54,036 nt of DNA. It comes from Sphingomonadales bacterium (lineage in GTDB: Bacteria > Pseudomonadota > Alphaproteobacteria > Sphingomonadales > Sphingomonadaceae). Below the pieces are notes generated by a model. It did not search any database. It was not told where the DNA came from and was given only the letters and a program-made list of their open reading frames with translations. The stretch is taken from assembly GCA_027490095.1 (NCBI GenBank), contig JAIXYT010000037.1, positions 1 to 54,036 of the forward strand, written 5' to 3'. The translations under genes and the position numbers were made by a program. Shown in pieces: positions 15,019 to 23,923 of the stretch (position 1 is the first letter of the stretch; every line of letters begins with the position of its first letter).

Positions 15019-15458
15019 ACCACCCCCTCCCCAACTGGCCGCGCCTGCTCTCGGCAGAGCTCGCCGCTGCCTATCTGGGGATTTCGCGCACCACCTTCCT
15101 CGCTGGCGTGCAGCCGGGCGGCACCGACTGGCCCGCGCCGATCCGGCACGGCAAGCGCACACTCTGGTGCCGCCTCGCGCTCGACAAGGCGGTTGACGCC
15201 CTCGCCACACCCGGCGCACCCTCTGTGTCAGAGGAGGCGTCCGACAACTCATGGGACGATTTGCTGTGCCGAACGTCGAAACCATCGGGCCCTACGCCTA
15301 TTTCCGCCGCCGCTGGCGCGACGAACAGGGCCGGCAACACACCCAGCGGATCCCGCTCGGCCGCACCGACGCCCCGGAATTCGCCGAACGCCTCGCCGCC
15401 GCCCAGCGCCCGGCACCGGAAAAGGCAGGGCCTGCAGCTGGTTCGATCGGCGCCCTGA
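15015..15458 (+). CDS. AlpA/excisionase-like HTH protein with 3' overlap into integrase, 147 aa
   Basis: A GTG start overlaps the DUF4326 stop (GTGA). Residues 1-70 (LLSAELAAAYLGISRTTFLA, PAPIRHGKRTLWCRLALDKA) form a winged-helix of the AlpA/excisionase type, commonly next to integrases. From about residue 90 the sequence becomes Ser/Pro/Arg-rich and overlaps the integrase N-terminus for 208 bases; this tail looks like out-of-frame integrase DNA, so an original stop near 15250 may have been lost. It probably controls excision direction. Confidence 0.6.
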   Translation: MNHPLPNWPRLLSAELAAAYLGISRTTFLAGVQPGGTDWPAPIRHGKRTLWCRLALDKAVDALATPGAPSVSEEASDNSWDDLLCRTSKPSGPTPISAAAGATNRAGNTPSGSRSAAPTPRNSPNASPPPSARHRKRQGLQLVRSAP

Positions 15459-16315
15459 TCGCCGCGTTCCGCCCCGTGCTGGCCAGGCGCGAACTGGCCG
15501 ATGCCACCCGCCGGAACTATGCGCTCTATCTCGACAGGATCGAGGCAGACCACGGCCACCGCAGCGTGAAGGGCCTGCGCCCCGCCCACCTGTACGCCAT
15601 TCGCGACGGCTTGGCCGACACGCCCGGCGTGGCGCGGAATTACCTGTCCGTCTTCCGCCTGCTGCTCGCCTTCGCCTGCGAACGCGACTGGCGGGCCGAC
15701 AACCCGGCCGCGCAGATCCCGGCGCTGCCGATCGGCGAACACGAACCCTGGCCCGCCGATCTGCTGCAGCGTGCGATCGAGGCCGCGTCGAAGATGCTGC
15801 GCCTGGCGATCGTGACCCAGCTGTGCGGCGGCCAGCGCATCGGCGACGGCATCCGGATCCAGCACGCGTGGATCAAGCCCGCGCCCGGAATTCGCGGACA
15901 ACCAGGACTCGGAATATGTGAACTCACCCAGGAAAAGACAGGCGCGCAGGTGGCGTTCCCGGTGCACCCCCTGTGGCAGGCCGAGATTGACCGGGTGGAA
16001 CGGAAGGCCCTGACCCTGCTGTACGATCGCAGCGGCAACCCGTTCACCAGCGTAGAACCCCTGCAGGCCCAGCTGCGCCGGCTGCTGGCCGACATCGGCG
16101 CGGAAGGCCACTACAGCTTCCACGGCCTCCGGAAGAACGCCTGCTGCTACCTTCTCGAGCTCGGCCTGTCCGACGCCACAGTCGGCAGCCTGCTGGGCAT
16201 GAGCGCGCAGACCGTCCGCCACTACGGCAAGCGAACCCGCGCCCTGATGCTGGCCCGCGAAGCCGCCCACACGATAACGGCAGCCCAGGTACTGCCGCTG
16301 AAGAGGAACGGGTGA
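15251..16315 (+). CDS. int: Tyrosine recombinase (phage integrase), 354 aa
   Basis: The N-terminal part holds an arm/core-binding helical domain (residues about 60-150, DATRRNYALYLDRIEADHGH). The catalytic domain shows Arg in LCGGQRIGDG, Lys in CELTQEKTGAQVAFPV, the His-x-x-Arg box SFHGLRKNACCYLL and the nucleophile Tyr in SAQTVRHYGKRTR. The length is normal. Only about 720 bases separate it from the tRNA-Glu 3' end, the presumed attachment site. Its final 24 codons are duplicated at 16725-16801. The stop shares one base with the next ATG (TGATG). Confidence 0.93.
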   Translation: MGRFAVPNVETIGPYAYFRRRWRDEQGRQHTQRIPLGRTDAPEFAERLAAAQRPAPEKAGPAAGSIGALIAAFRPVLARRELADATRRNYALYLDRIEADHGHRSVKGLRPAHLYAIRDGLADTPGVARNYLSVFRLLLAFACERDWRADNPAAQIPALPIGEHEPWPADLLQRAIEAASKMLRLAIVTQLCGGQRIGDGIRIQHAWIKPAPGIRGQPGLGICELTQEKTGAQVAFPVHPLWQAEIDRVERKALTLLYDRSGNPFTSVEPLQAQLRRLLADIGAEGHYSFHGLRKNACCYLLELGLSDATVGSLLGMSAQTVRHYGKRTRALMLAREAAHTITAAQVLPLKRNG

Positions 16316-16320
16316 TGACG
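16239..16320 (+). repeat. Integrase 3'-end repeat, copy 1
   Basis: 82 bases covering the last codons of the integrase (ALMLAREAAHTITAA...), its TGA and the first bases of the next gene. Copy 2 at 16725-16806 matches 69 of 82 bases without gaps. Confidence 0.9.
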
Positions 16321-16719
16321 GAGGTGGAAAAGGTTGAGATCGCGGTGCACCAAGCCATTGCGCGCCTGCAATCTGAAGCACCGCGCGGATCGCATTTGGC
16401 GGAACTCATGTTCAGCCAGCGCGAGGCCATCAGCAAGGTCGCAACAGCCGCCGCCGCCACGACCTTCGACAACGCACGTGAATGGAAGCCGATCGAAACG
16501 GCCCCGAAGGATGGCACCGAAATCTTGATCTATGCCGACTGCGCAACCGTGCCGATCGTCAGGCTGGCGTGGTGGGACGATGGCACCGACCCGGCGGGCA
16601 GCCCCGAAGACAAGGGATGGTGGAGCTACCAGCACTCCGTCACACAGGAGAAGCTGGACTATCTGCAGCTTTCATACTGGAAGCCGGCAGACTTGCCGGA
16701 AGCGACCGTGGCTAAATGA
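16315..16719 (+). CDS. Accessory phage protein with WxPIxTAPKDGT motif (DUF551-like), 134 aa
   Basis: The ATG at 16315 shares one base with the integrase stop. The N-terminal third is helical (MTEVEKVEIAVHQAIARLQS). The rest carries WKPIETAPKDGTEILIYA, VRLAWWDDG, and a final SYWKPADLPEATVAK, a tryptophan-rich pattern like small DUF551-type phage proteins. The function is unknown. It ends in the same VAK-stop sequence as the next gene, and the two sit between repeated integrase ends. Confidence 0.7.
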   Translation: MTEVEKVEIAVHQAIARLQSEAPRGSHLAELMFSQREAISKVATAAAATTFDNAREWKPIETAPKDGTEILIYADCATVPIVRLAWWDDGTDPAGSPEDKGWWSYQHSVTQEKLDYLQLSYWKPADLPEATVAK

Positions 16720-16729
16720 AACAGGCGCC
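16706..16729 (+). repeat. Cassette-end repeat, copy 1
   Basis: 24 bases spanning the VAK-stop of the 16315 gene and ending GGCGCC. It matches 16967-16990 at 23 of 24 positions; a degenerate third copy (CCGTGGCCAAAT) begins at 16989. Confidence 0.85.
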
Positions 16730-16806
16730 CTGATGCTGGCCAGGCAAGCCGCGAACACGATAACAGCAGCGAAGGTGCTGCCGATCCGGAGGAACGGGTG
16801 ATGACG
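16725..16806 (+). repeat. Integrase 3'-end repeat, copy 2 (integrase remnant)
   Basis: An in-frame remnant encoding ALMLARQAANTITAAKVLP then IRRNG-stop, with the same TGATGACG junction to a following gene as in copy 1. No other part of an integrase is present upstream of it. Confidence 0.9.
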
Positions 16807-16980
16807 CTCGAGGAGGCAAGGGACCTGGTGCTGTCAAAGTCGCACCCGCTCAACAGAGCCCACGCGCAAAGGCTGCGGGCAGCCGAACACGCGCTGATCA
16901 GCGCGAGCCCCGACACGCGCGCCGCCCTGTTCCACGGCCAAAGCCTGCCGCGCTGGCTCGCGCGCGCCGTGGCTAAATGA
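16801..16980 (+). CDS. Accessory small protein, 59 aa
   Basis: ATG 16801 shares one base with the stop of the integrase remnant, just as the 16315 gene does with the real integrase. The product (MTLEEARDLVLSKSHPLNRA, ALISASPDTRAALFHGQSLP) is helical and basic, ending RAVAK. Not recognised. It appears to be a second accessory gene carried in the same cassette position. Confidence 0.6.
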   Translation: MTLEEARDLVLSKSHPLNRAHAQRLRAAEHALISASPDTRAALFHGQSLPRWLARAVAK

Positions 16981-16990
16981 AACCGGCGCC
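16967..16990 (+). repeat. Cassette-end repeat, copy 2
   Basis: Second copy of the 24-base VAK-stop/GGCGCC sequence, 49 bases before the tRNA 3' end. The partial third copy at 16989-17000 follows directly. Confidence 0.85.
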
Positions 16991-17038
16991 GTGGCCAAAT
17001 CGCCCTCAGCGCCGGAAAATTCCCCGGCCTTTTCAAGC

Positions 17039-17114
17039 TGGTGACCCCTACGGGACTCGAACCCGTGTTTTCGCCGTGAAAGGGCGACGTCCTAGACCGC
17101 TAGACGAAGGGGCC
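17039..17114 (-). tRNA. tRNA-Glu (anticodon TTC), prophage attachment site
   Basis: Read on the minus strand, 76 bases fold as a cloverleaf: acceptor GGCCCCT pairing with AGGGGTC, D-loop region TCTAGCGGTCTAGGA, anticodon stem CGCCC/GGGCG-type with loop CTTTCAC (anticodon TTC), T-loop GGTTCGAGTCC, discriminator A and encoded CCA (17041-17039). The 3' end faces the integrase, which fits integration into the tRNA 3' part; the element must have restored the gene end. Confidence 0.95.
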
Positions 17115-17189
17115 GTACTTCGCGGGGAGGCGGCCGATTAGCGGGATGGGGGCCATGCGTCAAGCGGCGGGTTTAACCGGGCCGCTTGC

Positions 17190-18968
17190 TCAAACAAGCG
17201 ATGCATCTTCCAGCTGCAACTGGGCCCGCTGGCGCCCCTGCCATTCGTCGGCCGTCACCCGGCCCGCCAGGTGCATGGGGTTGCTGCCTGCTCCCATCAG
17301 CATCTGCCCCAGCTCGCCTTCCAGCGCGCGGAAGGCGATTCCTTCCACCCGGCCGCCGTCCGGCCCTGCCGCCACGAAGCGCAGGTGCGTCTTCGGCTCG
17401 GACTTGCCGACGGGGTCGCATTTCAAAAGCCGCACCGGCCCGACTGCCACGCGCGGGGCGGGCCAGGCCTGGCCATAGGGTCCGCAGGCTTCCAGCGCGT
17501 GGGCGAGGTCGGGCGTGACGGCGCGCGGACTGACCGCGAGATCAATCGACAGCGTGCGTTCCGAGCCCGCGGCCGCGACGGGCTCCGCGAGGGTCTCGGC
17601 GAGCCAGGCCGTGAAGCGATCAAGCTGGTCGGCGCCGACCGTGACGCCGCAGGCCATTGGATGGCCGCCGCCTTCACGGATCAGGCCATGCGCCTTGGCC
17701 GCGAGGATGGCAGCGCCCAGGTCCACACCCGGGATGGAGCGGCCCGAGCCTTTTGCGGTGCCGTCCTCAGCAAGCGCAAGCACCAGCGCCGGACGCTGCA
17801 GCCGCTCCTTGACGCGGGCCGCGACAATGCCGACCACGCCCGGGTGCCAGCCCGTGCCCGCGACGACTGCCACCGGGCTGTTGCCCTGCGCGACCGCGGC
17901 TGCCAGCGCCTCGGCCGTAACCTCGGCTTCGATCGTGCGGCGTTCATTGTTGAGAAGGTCGAGTTCTGCGGCGATCCCTGCGGCCTCCTCCGCGCACTCG
18001 CTGGCGAGCAGCCGCACGCCGAGGTCCGCCCGGCCGACCCGGCCACCGGCGTTGATGCGGGGACCGAACTGGAAGCCGAGGTCATCGCAACGGGGCGCGC
18101 GATCGAGCCGGGCAATGTCGGCAAGGGCCGTGAGTCCGACCGAACGGCGCTGTCCCATCCGCCTGAGCCCGAGCGTCACGAAGGCGCGGTTGAGGCCGAC
18201 GAGCGGCACGACATCAGCCACCGTCCCCAGCGCGACGATGTCGAGCCACTCGGCGAGGTTGGGCTCAGGCGTATCCAGGAAATGGCCACGGCGGCGCAGC
18301 TCCCGGTTGAGCGCAACGCCGACGAGGAAAGCAAGGCCTGCCGTGCAAAGCGATCCGAAGGTCGCCGCTTCTGTTCCTTCGTCGAGCCGGTTCGGGTTCA
18401 CTATGGCGAGCGCCGGGGGAAGCGCCGTCGATGCCCTGTGGTGGTCGATCACCAGAAGGTCGAGCTCGGCCTCGCGCGCGGCCTCGAGCGGGCCGAAGGC
18501 CTGGGTGCCGCAGTCCAGCAGCACGACGAGGTCCGCGCCGGCGCGCTGGAGTTCCAGCAGGGCAGCGGCCGAAGGGCCATAGCCTTCGAGGATGCGGTCG
18601 GGGATGTAGGGCTGCACATCGGCGCCAAGCGCCCGCAGTTGGCGCCAGAGGAAGGCAGCCGAGGTTGCGCCGTCGACATCATAGTCGGCGAACAGAATGA
18701 TCCGCTGGCCGGCCTGGACGGCGTCGGCCAGGCGCGCGGCCACGAGGTCCATGTCACGGAAGAGGCTCGGGTCCGGCAGCCAGTCTCTGAGCGTCGGCTT
18801 GAGAGTGCGGCCGATGTCCTCGGGTGCGCAGCCGCGCGAAAGGAGCAACTGCGCAGCAAGCTCGTCGACGCCCAGTCGGTCGGCCGCGCCAAGCGGCAGC
18901 GGGCGGGAGCGCCAGCGCCAGGCCCGGCCGGTGGCCGAGCGTGCAACATCGAGGACCATCTCTGTCAT
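17190..18968 (-). CDS. recJ: Single-stranded-DNA-specific exonuclease RecJ, 592 aa
   Basis: RecJ degrades single strands 5' to 3' in recombination and mismatch repair. The DHH-family motifs are present: [37 protein letters not shown], then [18 protein letters not shown] and in the DHHA1 domain [12 protein letters not shown] and [11 protein letters not shown]. An OB-like C-terminal domain ends the protein. The length is normal. I use ATG 18968 ([14 protein letters not shown]); ATG 18959 is equally possible. It lies just beyond the tRNA and is the first chromosomal gene outside the element. Confidence 0.95.
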   Translation of the reverse strand: MTEMVLDVARSATGRAWRWRSRPLPLGAADRLGVDELAAQLLLSRGCAPEDIGRTLKPTLRDWLPDPSLFRDMDLVAARLADAVQAGQRIILFADYDVDGATSAAFLWRQLRALGADVQPYIPDRILEGYGPSAAALLELQRAGADLVVLLDCGTQAFGPLEAAREAELDLLVIDHHRASTALPPALAIVNPNRLDEGTEAATFGSLCTAGLAFLVGVALNRELRRRGHFLDTPEPNLAEWLDIVALGTVADVVPLVGLNRAFVTLGLRRMGQRRSVGLTALADIARLDRAPRCDDLGFQFGPRINAGGRVGRADLGVRLLASECAEEAAGIAAELDLLNNERRTIEAEVTAEALAAAVAQGNSPVAVVAGTGWHPGVVGIVAARVKERLQRPALVLALAEDGTAKGSGRSIPGVDLGAAILAAKAHGLIREGGGHPMACGVTVGADQLDRFTAWLAETLAEPVAAAGSERTLSIDLAVSPRAVTPDLAHALEACGPYGQAWPAPRVAVGPVRLLKCDPVGKSEPKTHLRFVAAGPDGGRVEGIAFRALEGELGQMLMGAGSNPMHLAGRVTADEWQGRQRAQLQLEDASLV

Positions 18969-19159
18969 GCGAGGGTCTGACGTTGCTGCTGCTTTGCGCA
19001 GTGTCAAGGAGGCCCATGCGGGATCGGGGCATGGTCCATCCCGTTCCGTTATCGCCGCGTCCGATCACTGATATCTGGGCAATGTGTTTTCCTGAAGCTG
19101 CTGAGCAGTTTAGTACGAGCCTCTCTGTCAGCGATGACCAACTATATGGGGAGACTATC

Positions 19160-21400
19160 ATGCTGAGGACCTCGATTTCCGCAATCGCGTTCGCCGCCGC
19201 GTTTCTGGCGCCGATGGCGCTTTCGGGCGCGTCTGCGAACGAGCCCGCCCCTGCCGCCGCAAGGGCCGCCCCGGGCCGGCCCATGACCAATCAGGACTGG
19301 TGGCCGCAGAGGCTGAACCTGGCGCCGCTCCGCCAGCACGCCGTCAAGTCCAACCCGATGGGGGCGGACTTCGATTATGCGAAGGAATTCGCGACACTCA
19401 ACCTCGACGCGGTGAAGAAGGACATCGCAGAGCTGATGACGACCTCGCAGGACTGGTGGCCCGCCGACTATGGCCACTACGGCCCCTTCTTCATCCGCAT
19501 GGCCTGGCACTCGGCCGGCACCTACCGCACCTATGATGGCCGCGGTGGCGCCGATGGCGGGCAGATCCGCTTCGAGCCGCTGAACAGCTGGCCCGACAAT
19601 GTGAACCTGGACCGTGCGCGGCGGCTGCTGTGGCCGATCAAGCAAAAGTACGGCCAAAAGATCAGCTGGTCCGACCTTATGGTGCTGACGGGCAATGTCG
19701 CGCTGGAATCCATGGGCTTCAAGACGTTCGGCTTCGCCGGCGGCCGCGTCGACGAATGGGAAGCCGACATGACCTACTGGGGCCCGGAATCGAAGTTCCT
19801 GGCCGACGAACGCTACAGCGGCGACCGCCAGCTGAAGCGGCCGCTGGCGGCGGTGCAGATGGGCCTCATCTACGTGAATCCCGAAGGCCCCAACGGAAAG
19901 CCCGATCCGATCGCAGCCGCGCGCGACATCCGCGAGACCTTCGGCCGGATGGCGATGAACGACGAGGAGACGGTCGCGCTGATCGCTGGTGGCCACACCT
20001 TCGGCAAGGCCCATGGCGCGAAGAAAGCTGAGTGCCTGGGGGCAGACCCGGCGGCGGCACCCGTGCAACAGCAGGGGCTGGGCTGGGTGAACAGCTGCGG
20101 CACCGGCAAGGGCGCCGATGCCGTGACAAGCGGCCTGGAAGGGGCCTGGTCGGCCAACCCGATTGCCTGGACCACCCAGTATCTCGACAACCTGTTCACG
20201 TTCGACTGGGTGCAGACGAAAAGCCCGGCCGGGGCGATCCAGTGGGTGCCGACCGACGCGAGTGCTGCGCAGCTGGTGCCCGACGCCCATGTCGCCGATA
20301 AGAGACATGCGCCGATCATGTTCACCACCGACCTGTCGCTGAAGGAGGACCCCTCCTATCGCAAGATTGCGCTGCGCTTCCGCGACAACCCCGACCAGTA
20401 TGCCGACGCCTTCGCCCGTGCCTGGTTCAAGCTGACCCACCGCGACATGGGGCCGAGCACCCGCTATCTGGGCGCGGAGGCGCCCAAACAGGCGCTGATC
20501 TGGCAGGATCCGGTTCCTGCGGTCGACCATCCTCTGGTCGATGCCGCCGATGTATCGCAGCTGAAGCAGACGCTGCTGGCAAGCGGTCTCACCACGCAGG
20601 AACTGGTGCGCACGGCCTGGGCAGCGGCGGCCAGCTATCGTGGAACCGACCGGCGCGGCGGTGCCAACGGCGGGCGCCTGCGCCTCGATCCGCAGAAGAG
20701 CTGGGCGGTCAACAACCCCGCCGAGATCTCCAAGGTTCTCAAGGTGCTGGAAGGCGTACAGAAGGACTTCAACCGCCGGGCAACCGGGGGCAAGAAGATT
20801 TCCATGGCCGACCTCATCGTGCTCGGCGGCGCCGCCGGCATCGAGGAATCGGCGCGCAAGGCCGGGCAGACCGTGGCCGTGCCGTTCACCCCTGGGCGGA
20901 CGGATGCGGCGCAGGCGCAGACGGATGTGTCCTCCTTTGCGGCCATGGAGCCGACAGCCGACGGCTTCCGCAACTTCTATGGTGCCGGCAACGACCTGTC
21001 CCCGGCCGAAATGCTGGTGGAGCGCGCCTACAAGCTGAACCTGACGGTGCCCGAGATGACCGTGCTGGTTGGCGGCATGCGGGCGCTCGATGCCAACACC
21101 GGCGGCGCGAAGCATGGCGTGTTCACCGACCGGCCGGGGCAGCTTACGAACGACTTCTTCGTGAACCTCGTCAGCATGTCGACCGCCTGGAGCAAGTCTC
21201 CGACGGAAGGGCTTTACGAGGGCCGTGACCGCAAGTCGGGCCAGCTCAAGTGGACGGCGACGCCGGTCGACCTCATCTTCGGCTCGCATTCCGAGCTTCG
21301 GGCGGTCTCGGAGGTCTATGCCGCAAGCGATGGCAGCGACAGGTTCCTCGCCGATTTCGTGAAGGCCTGGACCAAGGTGATGGAGCTCGACCGCTCCTGA
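19160..21400 (+). CDS. katG: Catalase-peroxidase KatG with signal peptide, 746 aa
   Basis: This bifunctional heme enzyme destroys hydrogen peroxide. The distal site [13 protein letters not shown], the proximal heme ligand in [11 protein letters not shown] and the Trp-Tyr-Met crosslink residues (W in RMAWH, Y in [10 protein letters not shown] in FGRMAMND) are all present. The C-terminal duplicated domain is complete. The first 26 residues ([26 protein letters not shown]) form a Sec signal peptide, so it should act in the periplasm, as KatP-type enzymes do. A GGGGAG ribosome site precedes ATG 19160. No oxyR is adjacent. Confidence 0.96.
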   Translation: MLRTSISAIAFAAAFLAPMALSGASANEPAPAAARAAPGRPMTNQDWWPQRLNLAPLRQHAVKSNPMGADFDYAKEFATLNLDAVKKDIAELMTTSQDWWPADYGHYGPFFIRMAWHSAGTYRTYDGRGGADGGQIRFEPLNSWPDNVNLDRARRLLWPIKQKYGQKISWSDLMVLTGNVALESMGFKTFGFAGGRVDEWEADMTYWGPESKFLADERYSGDRQLKRPLAAVQMGLIYVNPEGPNGKPDPIAAARDIRETFGRMAMNDEETVALIAGGHTFGKAHGAKKAECLGADPAAAPVQQQGLGWVNSCGTGKGADAVTSGLEGAWSANPIAWTTQYLDNLFTFDWVQTKSPAGAIQWVPTDASAAQLVPDAHVADKRHAPIMFTTDLSLKEDPSYRKIALRFRDNPDQYADAFARAWFKLTHRDMGPSTRYLGAEAPKQALIWQDPVPAVDHPLVDAADVSQLKQTLLASGLTTQELVRTAWAAAASYRGTDRRGGANGGRLRLDPQKSWAVNNPAEISKVLKVLEGVQKDFNRRATGGKKISMADLIVLGGAAGIEESARKAGQTVAVPFTPGRTDAAQAQTDVSSFAAMEPTADGFRNFYGAGNDLSPAEMLVERAYKLNLTVPEMTVLVGGMRALDANTGGAKHGVFTDRPGQLTNDFFVNLVSMSTAWSKSPTEGLYEGRDRKSGQLKWTATPVDLIFGSHSELRAVSEVYAASDGSDRFLADFVKAWTKVMELDRS

Positions 21401-21436
21401 TCGCATGCGCCGGCGCGGCGCTGGCCGCCCCGGCGC

Positions 21437-22822
21437 TCATTCCGGCCGGTTGGCGCTCGGGGCCGTCACGCCGAGCGCAGGGAAAACGCGTGCGAGGAAG
21501 GCGCCATGATCCCAGGCGTCGCGGTCGGGGTTGAACCCCAGCCGCACGATGACGGTGCGTGTTTCCGGCACGATCGTCACGAACTGCCCGCCGAACCCCG
21601 CGAGTTCGAGCGTGCGGCCCTTCTGGCCGGGGACGCCGCCGCGGAACCAGGTCTGGGTGCTGTAGCGCCCTTCGCTCAGCGCTGTCGGCGTCGACATGCG
21701 TGCAACCCAGTCTGCAGGCACGACCTGACGGCCTTGCATCCGGCCGCCGTCGGCCAGCATCAGACCGAACCGCGCCCAGTCGTGCGCGCCCATGAACACG
21801 AAGGTGGAGCCGATGAAGTCGCCTTCGGCATCCTGCTCGAAGACGGCGGTGCGAAGCCCAAGTGGCGTGAACAGCGCGTCGTTTGGGAATCGGTTCCATT
21901 GCGCCCGGGAGAGGCCGGACTTCAGGCGGGCGACCCGCATCAGGATATTGGTGTCGCCACTGGAGTAATAGAAGTGCGTGCCAGGTACCTTGCGCTGCGG
22001 CTTCCCGGCCGCGAACAGGCTCGCCGAGTTTTCCGCATAGAGCATCCGGGCCGGGTCTCCGCCGGCACCATAATCCTCGTTGAACCCGAGGCCCGATTCC
22101 ATGTTCAGCAGGTGGTCCACGGCAATGGTCGCTCGGCGGTCGCCGGGCCTTGCGGTCCATTCCGGCAGCAGGCCCGCGTCTGACGGGGAGATCCTGCCCT
22201 GACCCGCCAGGATCCCGACCAGTGCCGCCGAAACTGTCTTGGCCATGGAGGCCGAGTATTGCGGCGTCATCGCGGTGAAGCCGCGCGCGTGGACCGAGCG
22301 GATGAGCTGTCCGTTGTGGATCACCACAATGGACCGCGTGACAGGGTCGAGCTCGGCCCTCTCGGCGGGCACCGGCTTGAAGGCGTCGGCGATCGCGGCA
22401 TCCAGCGCAGCTGCGTCCGGAACGGGGGCTCCGGCAGCGGCCGCGTCTCCCATCGGCCAGGGGCGGGGGTCGGGCGCGATCTTCACCGGCTGGCCCGGCC
22501 CGTCGCCCGGGCGGCCGACTGCGCAGCCCAGCCCCGGCGTGTGCCCGGCGGTCATGAACGGCAGGCGCCACAGACCGCCCGCGACCTCGCCCTTGCGCCT
22601 GTCGACCAGGATGTCGACGTAACCGAGCCGCTCGTCGAGCACAGGGCCAAGCTCGTACGGCCGTATATCGGATTCGGGACGTCCCTGAACGAACATCGCG
22701 GTGCAGGTTGTGCGCGCCACGAGGCCTGCCGCAACGGGCGCGGCATCGAGGATTTCGGACACTTGCCCGCACCCGGCAAGGGCGATCAGGGGCAGGGCGA
22801 AAGACAAGCGTTTCCAGTGCAT
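21437..22822 (-). CDS. Beta-lactamase-family serine hydrolase lipoprotein, 461 aa
   Basis: A lipoprotein signal (LSFALPLIALAGCGQ) puts the lipidated Cys near residue 18. The class C-like hydrolase domain has the SxxK motif in YSASMAKTVSAAL and the second motif FYYSSGDTNILM; the third motif region is GFGGQFVTIVPETR. Such proteins include esterases, D-amino peptidases and true beta-lactamases; the substrate cannot be told from sequence. It is convergent with katG with 36 bases between the stops. Confidence 0.88.
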   Translation of the reverse strand: MHWKRLSFALPLIALAGCGQVSEILDAAPVAAGLVARTTCTAMFVQGRPESDIRPYELGPVLDERLGYVDILVDRRKGEVAGGLWRLPFMTAGHTPGLGCAVGRPGDGPGQPVKIAPDPRPWPMGDAAAAGAPVPDAAALDAAIADAFKPVPAERAELDPVTRSIVVIHNGQLIRSVHARGFTAMTPQYSASMAKTVSAALVGILAGQGRISPSDAGLLPEWTARPGDRRATIAVDHLLNMESGLGFNEDYGAGGDPARMLYAENSASLFAAGKPQRKVPGTHFYYSSGDTNILMRVARLKSGLSRAQWNRFPNDALFTPLGLRTAVFEQDAEGDFIGSTFVFMGAHDWARFGLMLADGGRMQGRQVVPADWVARMSTPTALSEGRYSTQTWFRGGVPGQKGRTLELAGFGGQFVTIVPETRTVIVRLGFNPDRDAWDHGAFLARVFPALGVTAPSANRPE

Positions 22823-22893
22823 AGGCCAACGCTAGCCCGGCTTGCCCTGCTTCACCAGAGCACCGCCCCCGCTTGCGCAAATATCGGTGCTGC

Positions 22894-22922
22894 TTGCAAT
22901 TTTTCGGCAGATCTCCCATATG
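22894..22922 (+). promoter_or_regulatory. Candidate cspA promoter with long leader
   Basis: TTGCAA (22894-22899), a 17-base spacer and CATATG (22917-22922) form a plausible sigma-70 promoter. It would give a leader of about 165 bases before cspA, which fits the long structured leaders of cold-shock genes. The rest of 22823-23095 holds no gene. Confidence 0.4.
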
Positions 22923-23095
22923 CACGTGGCTGACGTCGCTGAGACGAAGCTTGAGTGACTGTCGGAACCGGGACGTTTTGCGCAATGCGCCAGGCCATAG
23001 GTTCCCCCTAGAAGCGCATCCTTCCTTTCATCGCATCATCACCTCGCCGGCCTGTTGCCGTGCGGGAAACACATGTGTCTTGAAAGGACACCATC

Positions 23096-23302
23096 ATGCT
23101 GACTGGCACAGTCAAATTTTTCAACGCCGACAAGGGCTATGGCTTCATCGCCGCCGAAGACGGCTCGGGTGACAGCTTCGTGCACATCACCGCTGTCGAA
23201 CGTTCGGGCCTTGCAACGCTCGATCGCGACCAGCGCGTGACCTACGAGCTGGAACAGGACCGTCGCGGCAAGATGTCCGCCACGAACCTGAAGCTCGCCT
23301 GA
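23096..23302 (+). CDS. cspA: Cold-shock domain protein, 68 aa
   Basis: A single cold-shock domain binds single-stranded RNA and DNA. RNP1 (KGYGFI) and RNP2 (DSFVHI) are intact, with the usual start MLTGTVKFFNADKGYGFIAA. The length is standard. A GAAAGGA ribosome site precedes it. infA follows 24 bases downstream, suggesting a shared transcript; the pairing of a csp gene with infA is common in this bacterial group. Confidence 0.95.
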   Translation: MLTGTVKFFNADKGYGFIAAEDGSGDSFVHITAVERSGLATLDRDQRVTYELEQDRRGKMSATNLKLA

Positions 23303-23326
23303 GGCCAGGACGTCCAAGGGAATTCT

Positions 23327-23593
23327 ATGGCCAAGGAAGAGCTCCTGACGCTCGACGGTGAGATCGAGGAAATCCTGCCGGACGGACGGTTCGCCGTCCG
23401 TCTGGAGAACGACCATCGGATCATCGCCTACACCGCGGGAAAGATGCGCAAGTTCCGCATCCGCTCCGTGGTCGGCGACCGGGTCATCGTCGAGATGACC
23501 CCCTATGACCTGGAAAAGGGCCGCATCATCTTCCGCGAAAAGGGAGCAGGTGGCGGCCCGGCCGGTGCGCGACGGGGCAATTTCCGCCGCTGA
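23327..23593 (+). CDS. infA: Translation initiation factor IF-1 with extended C-terminus, 88 aa
   Basis: This OB-fold factor binds the ribosomal A site during initiation. The core [41 protein letters not shown] and [20 protein letters not shown] is typical. The protein is about 16 residues longer than the common 72-residue form, ending in a Gly/Arg-rich tail ([14 protein letters not shown]). The ribosome site is AAGGGA. This may be one of several IF-1 copies in the genome. Confidence 0.92.
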   Translation: MAKEELLTLDGEIEEILPDGRFAVRLENDHRIIAYTAGKMRKFRIRSVVGDRVIVEMTPYDLEKGRIIFREKGAGGGPAGARRGNFRR

Positions 23594-23644
23594 ACGCCGT
23601 AAACGAAGACAGAAAGAGGCGCACCAGCAGCGCCCAGGACAAAG

Positions 23645-23773
23645 ATGACACTAGCTATGATTCGCCGGCGAAAGGCCGGCTTGCGCACACAGGGCCAAAG
23701 CCCGGTGCGCCAACACCCCGGCACACTGAGCGGAGCCGAGCTTCGCCGCGTCGTCGCGGAAATGGTCGACTGA
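23645..23773 (+). CDS. Possible small basic protein, 42 aa
   Basis: The 330-base gap between infA and the mutase contains this short frame: MTLAMIRRRKAGLRTQGQSP, then VRQHPGTLSGAELRRVVAEM and VD. It is Arg-rich and ends 7 bases before a perfect hairpin. There is no convincing Shine-Dalgarno (aggacaaag precedes the ATG). It may be real but could be chance. Confidence 0.35.
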   Translation: MTLAMIRRRKAGLRTQGQSPVRQHPGTLSGAELRRVVAEMVD

Positions 23774-23780
23774 GGCAGAT

Positions 23781-23807
23781 GCCGGCCAGCGCAAGGCGCT
23801 GGCCGGC
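23781..23807 (+). terminator. Perfect 12-bp hairpin, probable terminator of cspA-infA unit
   Basis: GCCGGCCAGCGC pairs with GCGCTGGCCGGC across an AAG loop. The following bases (CTGTCTGTTC) are only moderately T-rich, so termination efficiency is uncertain. Confidence 0.5.
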
Positions 23808-23923
23808 CTGTCTGTTCGACATCGGGCCGACGCAGCACAGGCGACCGCCCCACTCCCAAACTTGCGGAAGTTGACAGCCTTTCCCCTCGGCACCATGCCC
23901 CCTTCGCATTGGAGGCACGGACG

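Noticed and set aside
17039-17114. Left attachment-site copy within the window
   Set aside because: I looked for a repeat of the tRNA 3' end (GGTTCGAGTCCCGTAGGG) elsewhere in 1-17000 and saw none, so the other element boundary must lie beyond position 1.
19142-21406. 754-codon minus-strand frame opposite katG
   Set aside because: Antisense to a complete katG with all active-site residues; no independent evidence.
21273-22985. 570-codon minus frame overlapping the serine hydrolase in another frame
   Set aside because: The hydrolase frame has a lipoprotein signal and SxxK motif; the longer frame is Arg/Pro-rich with none.
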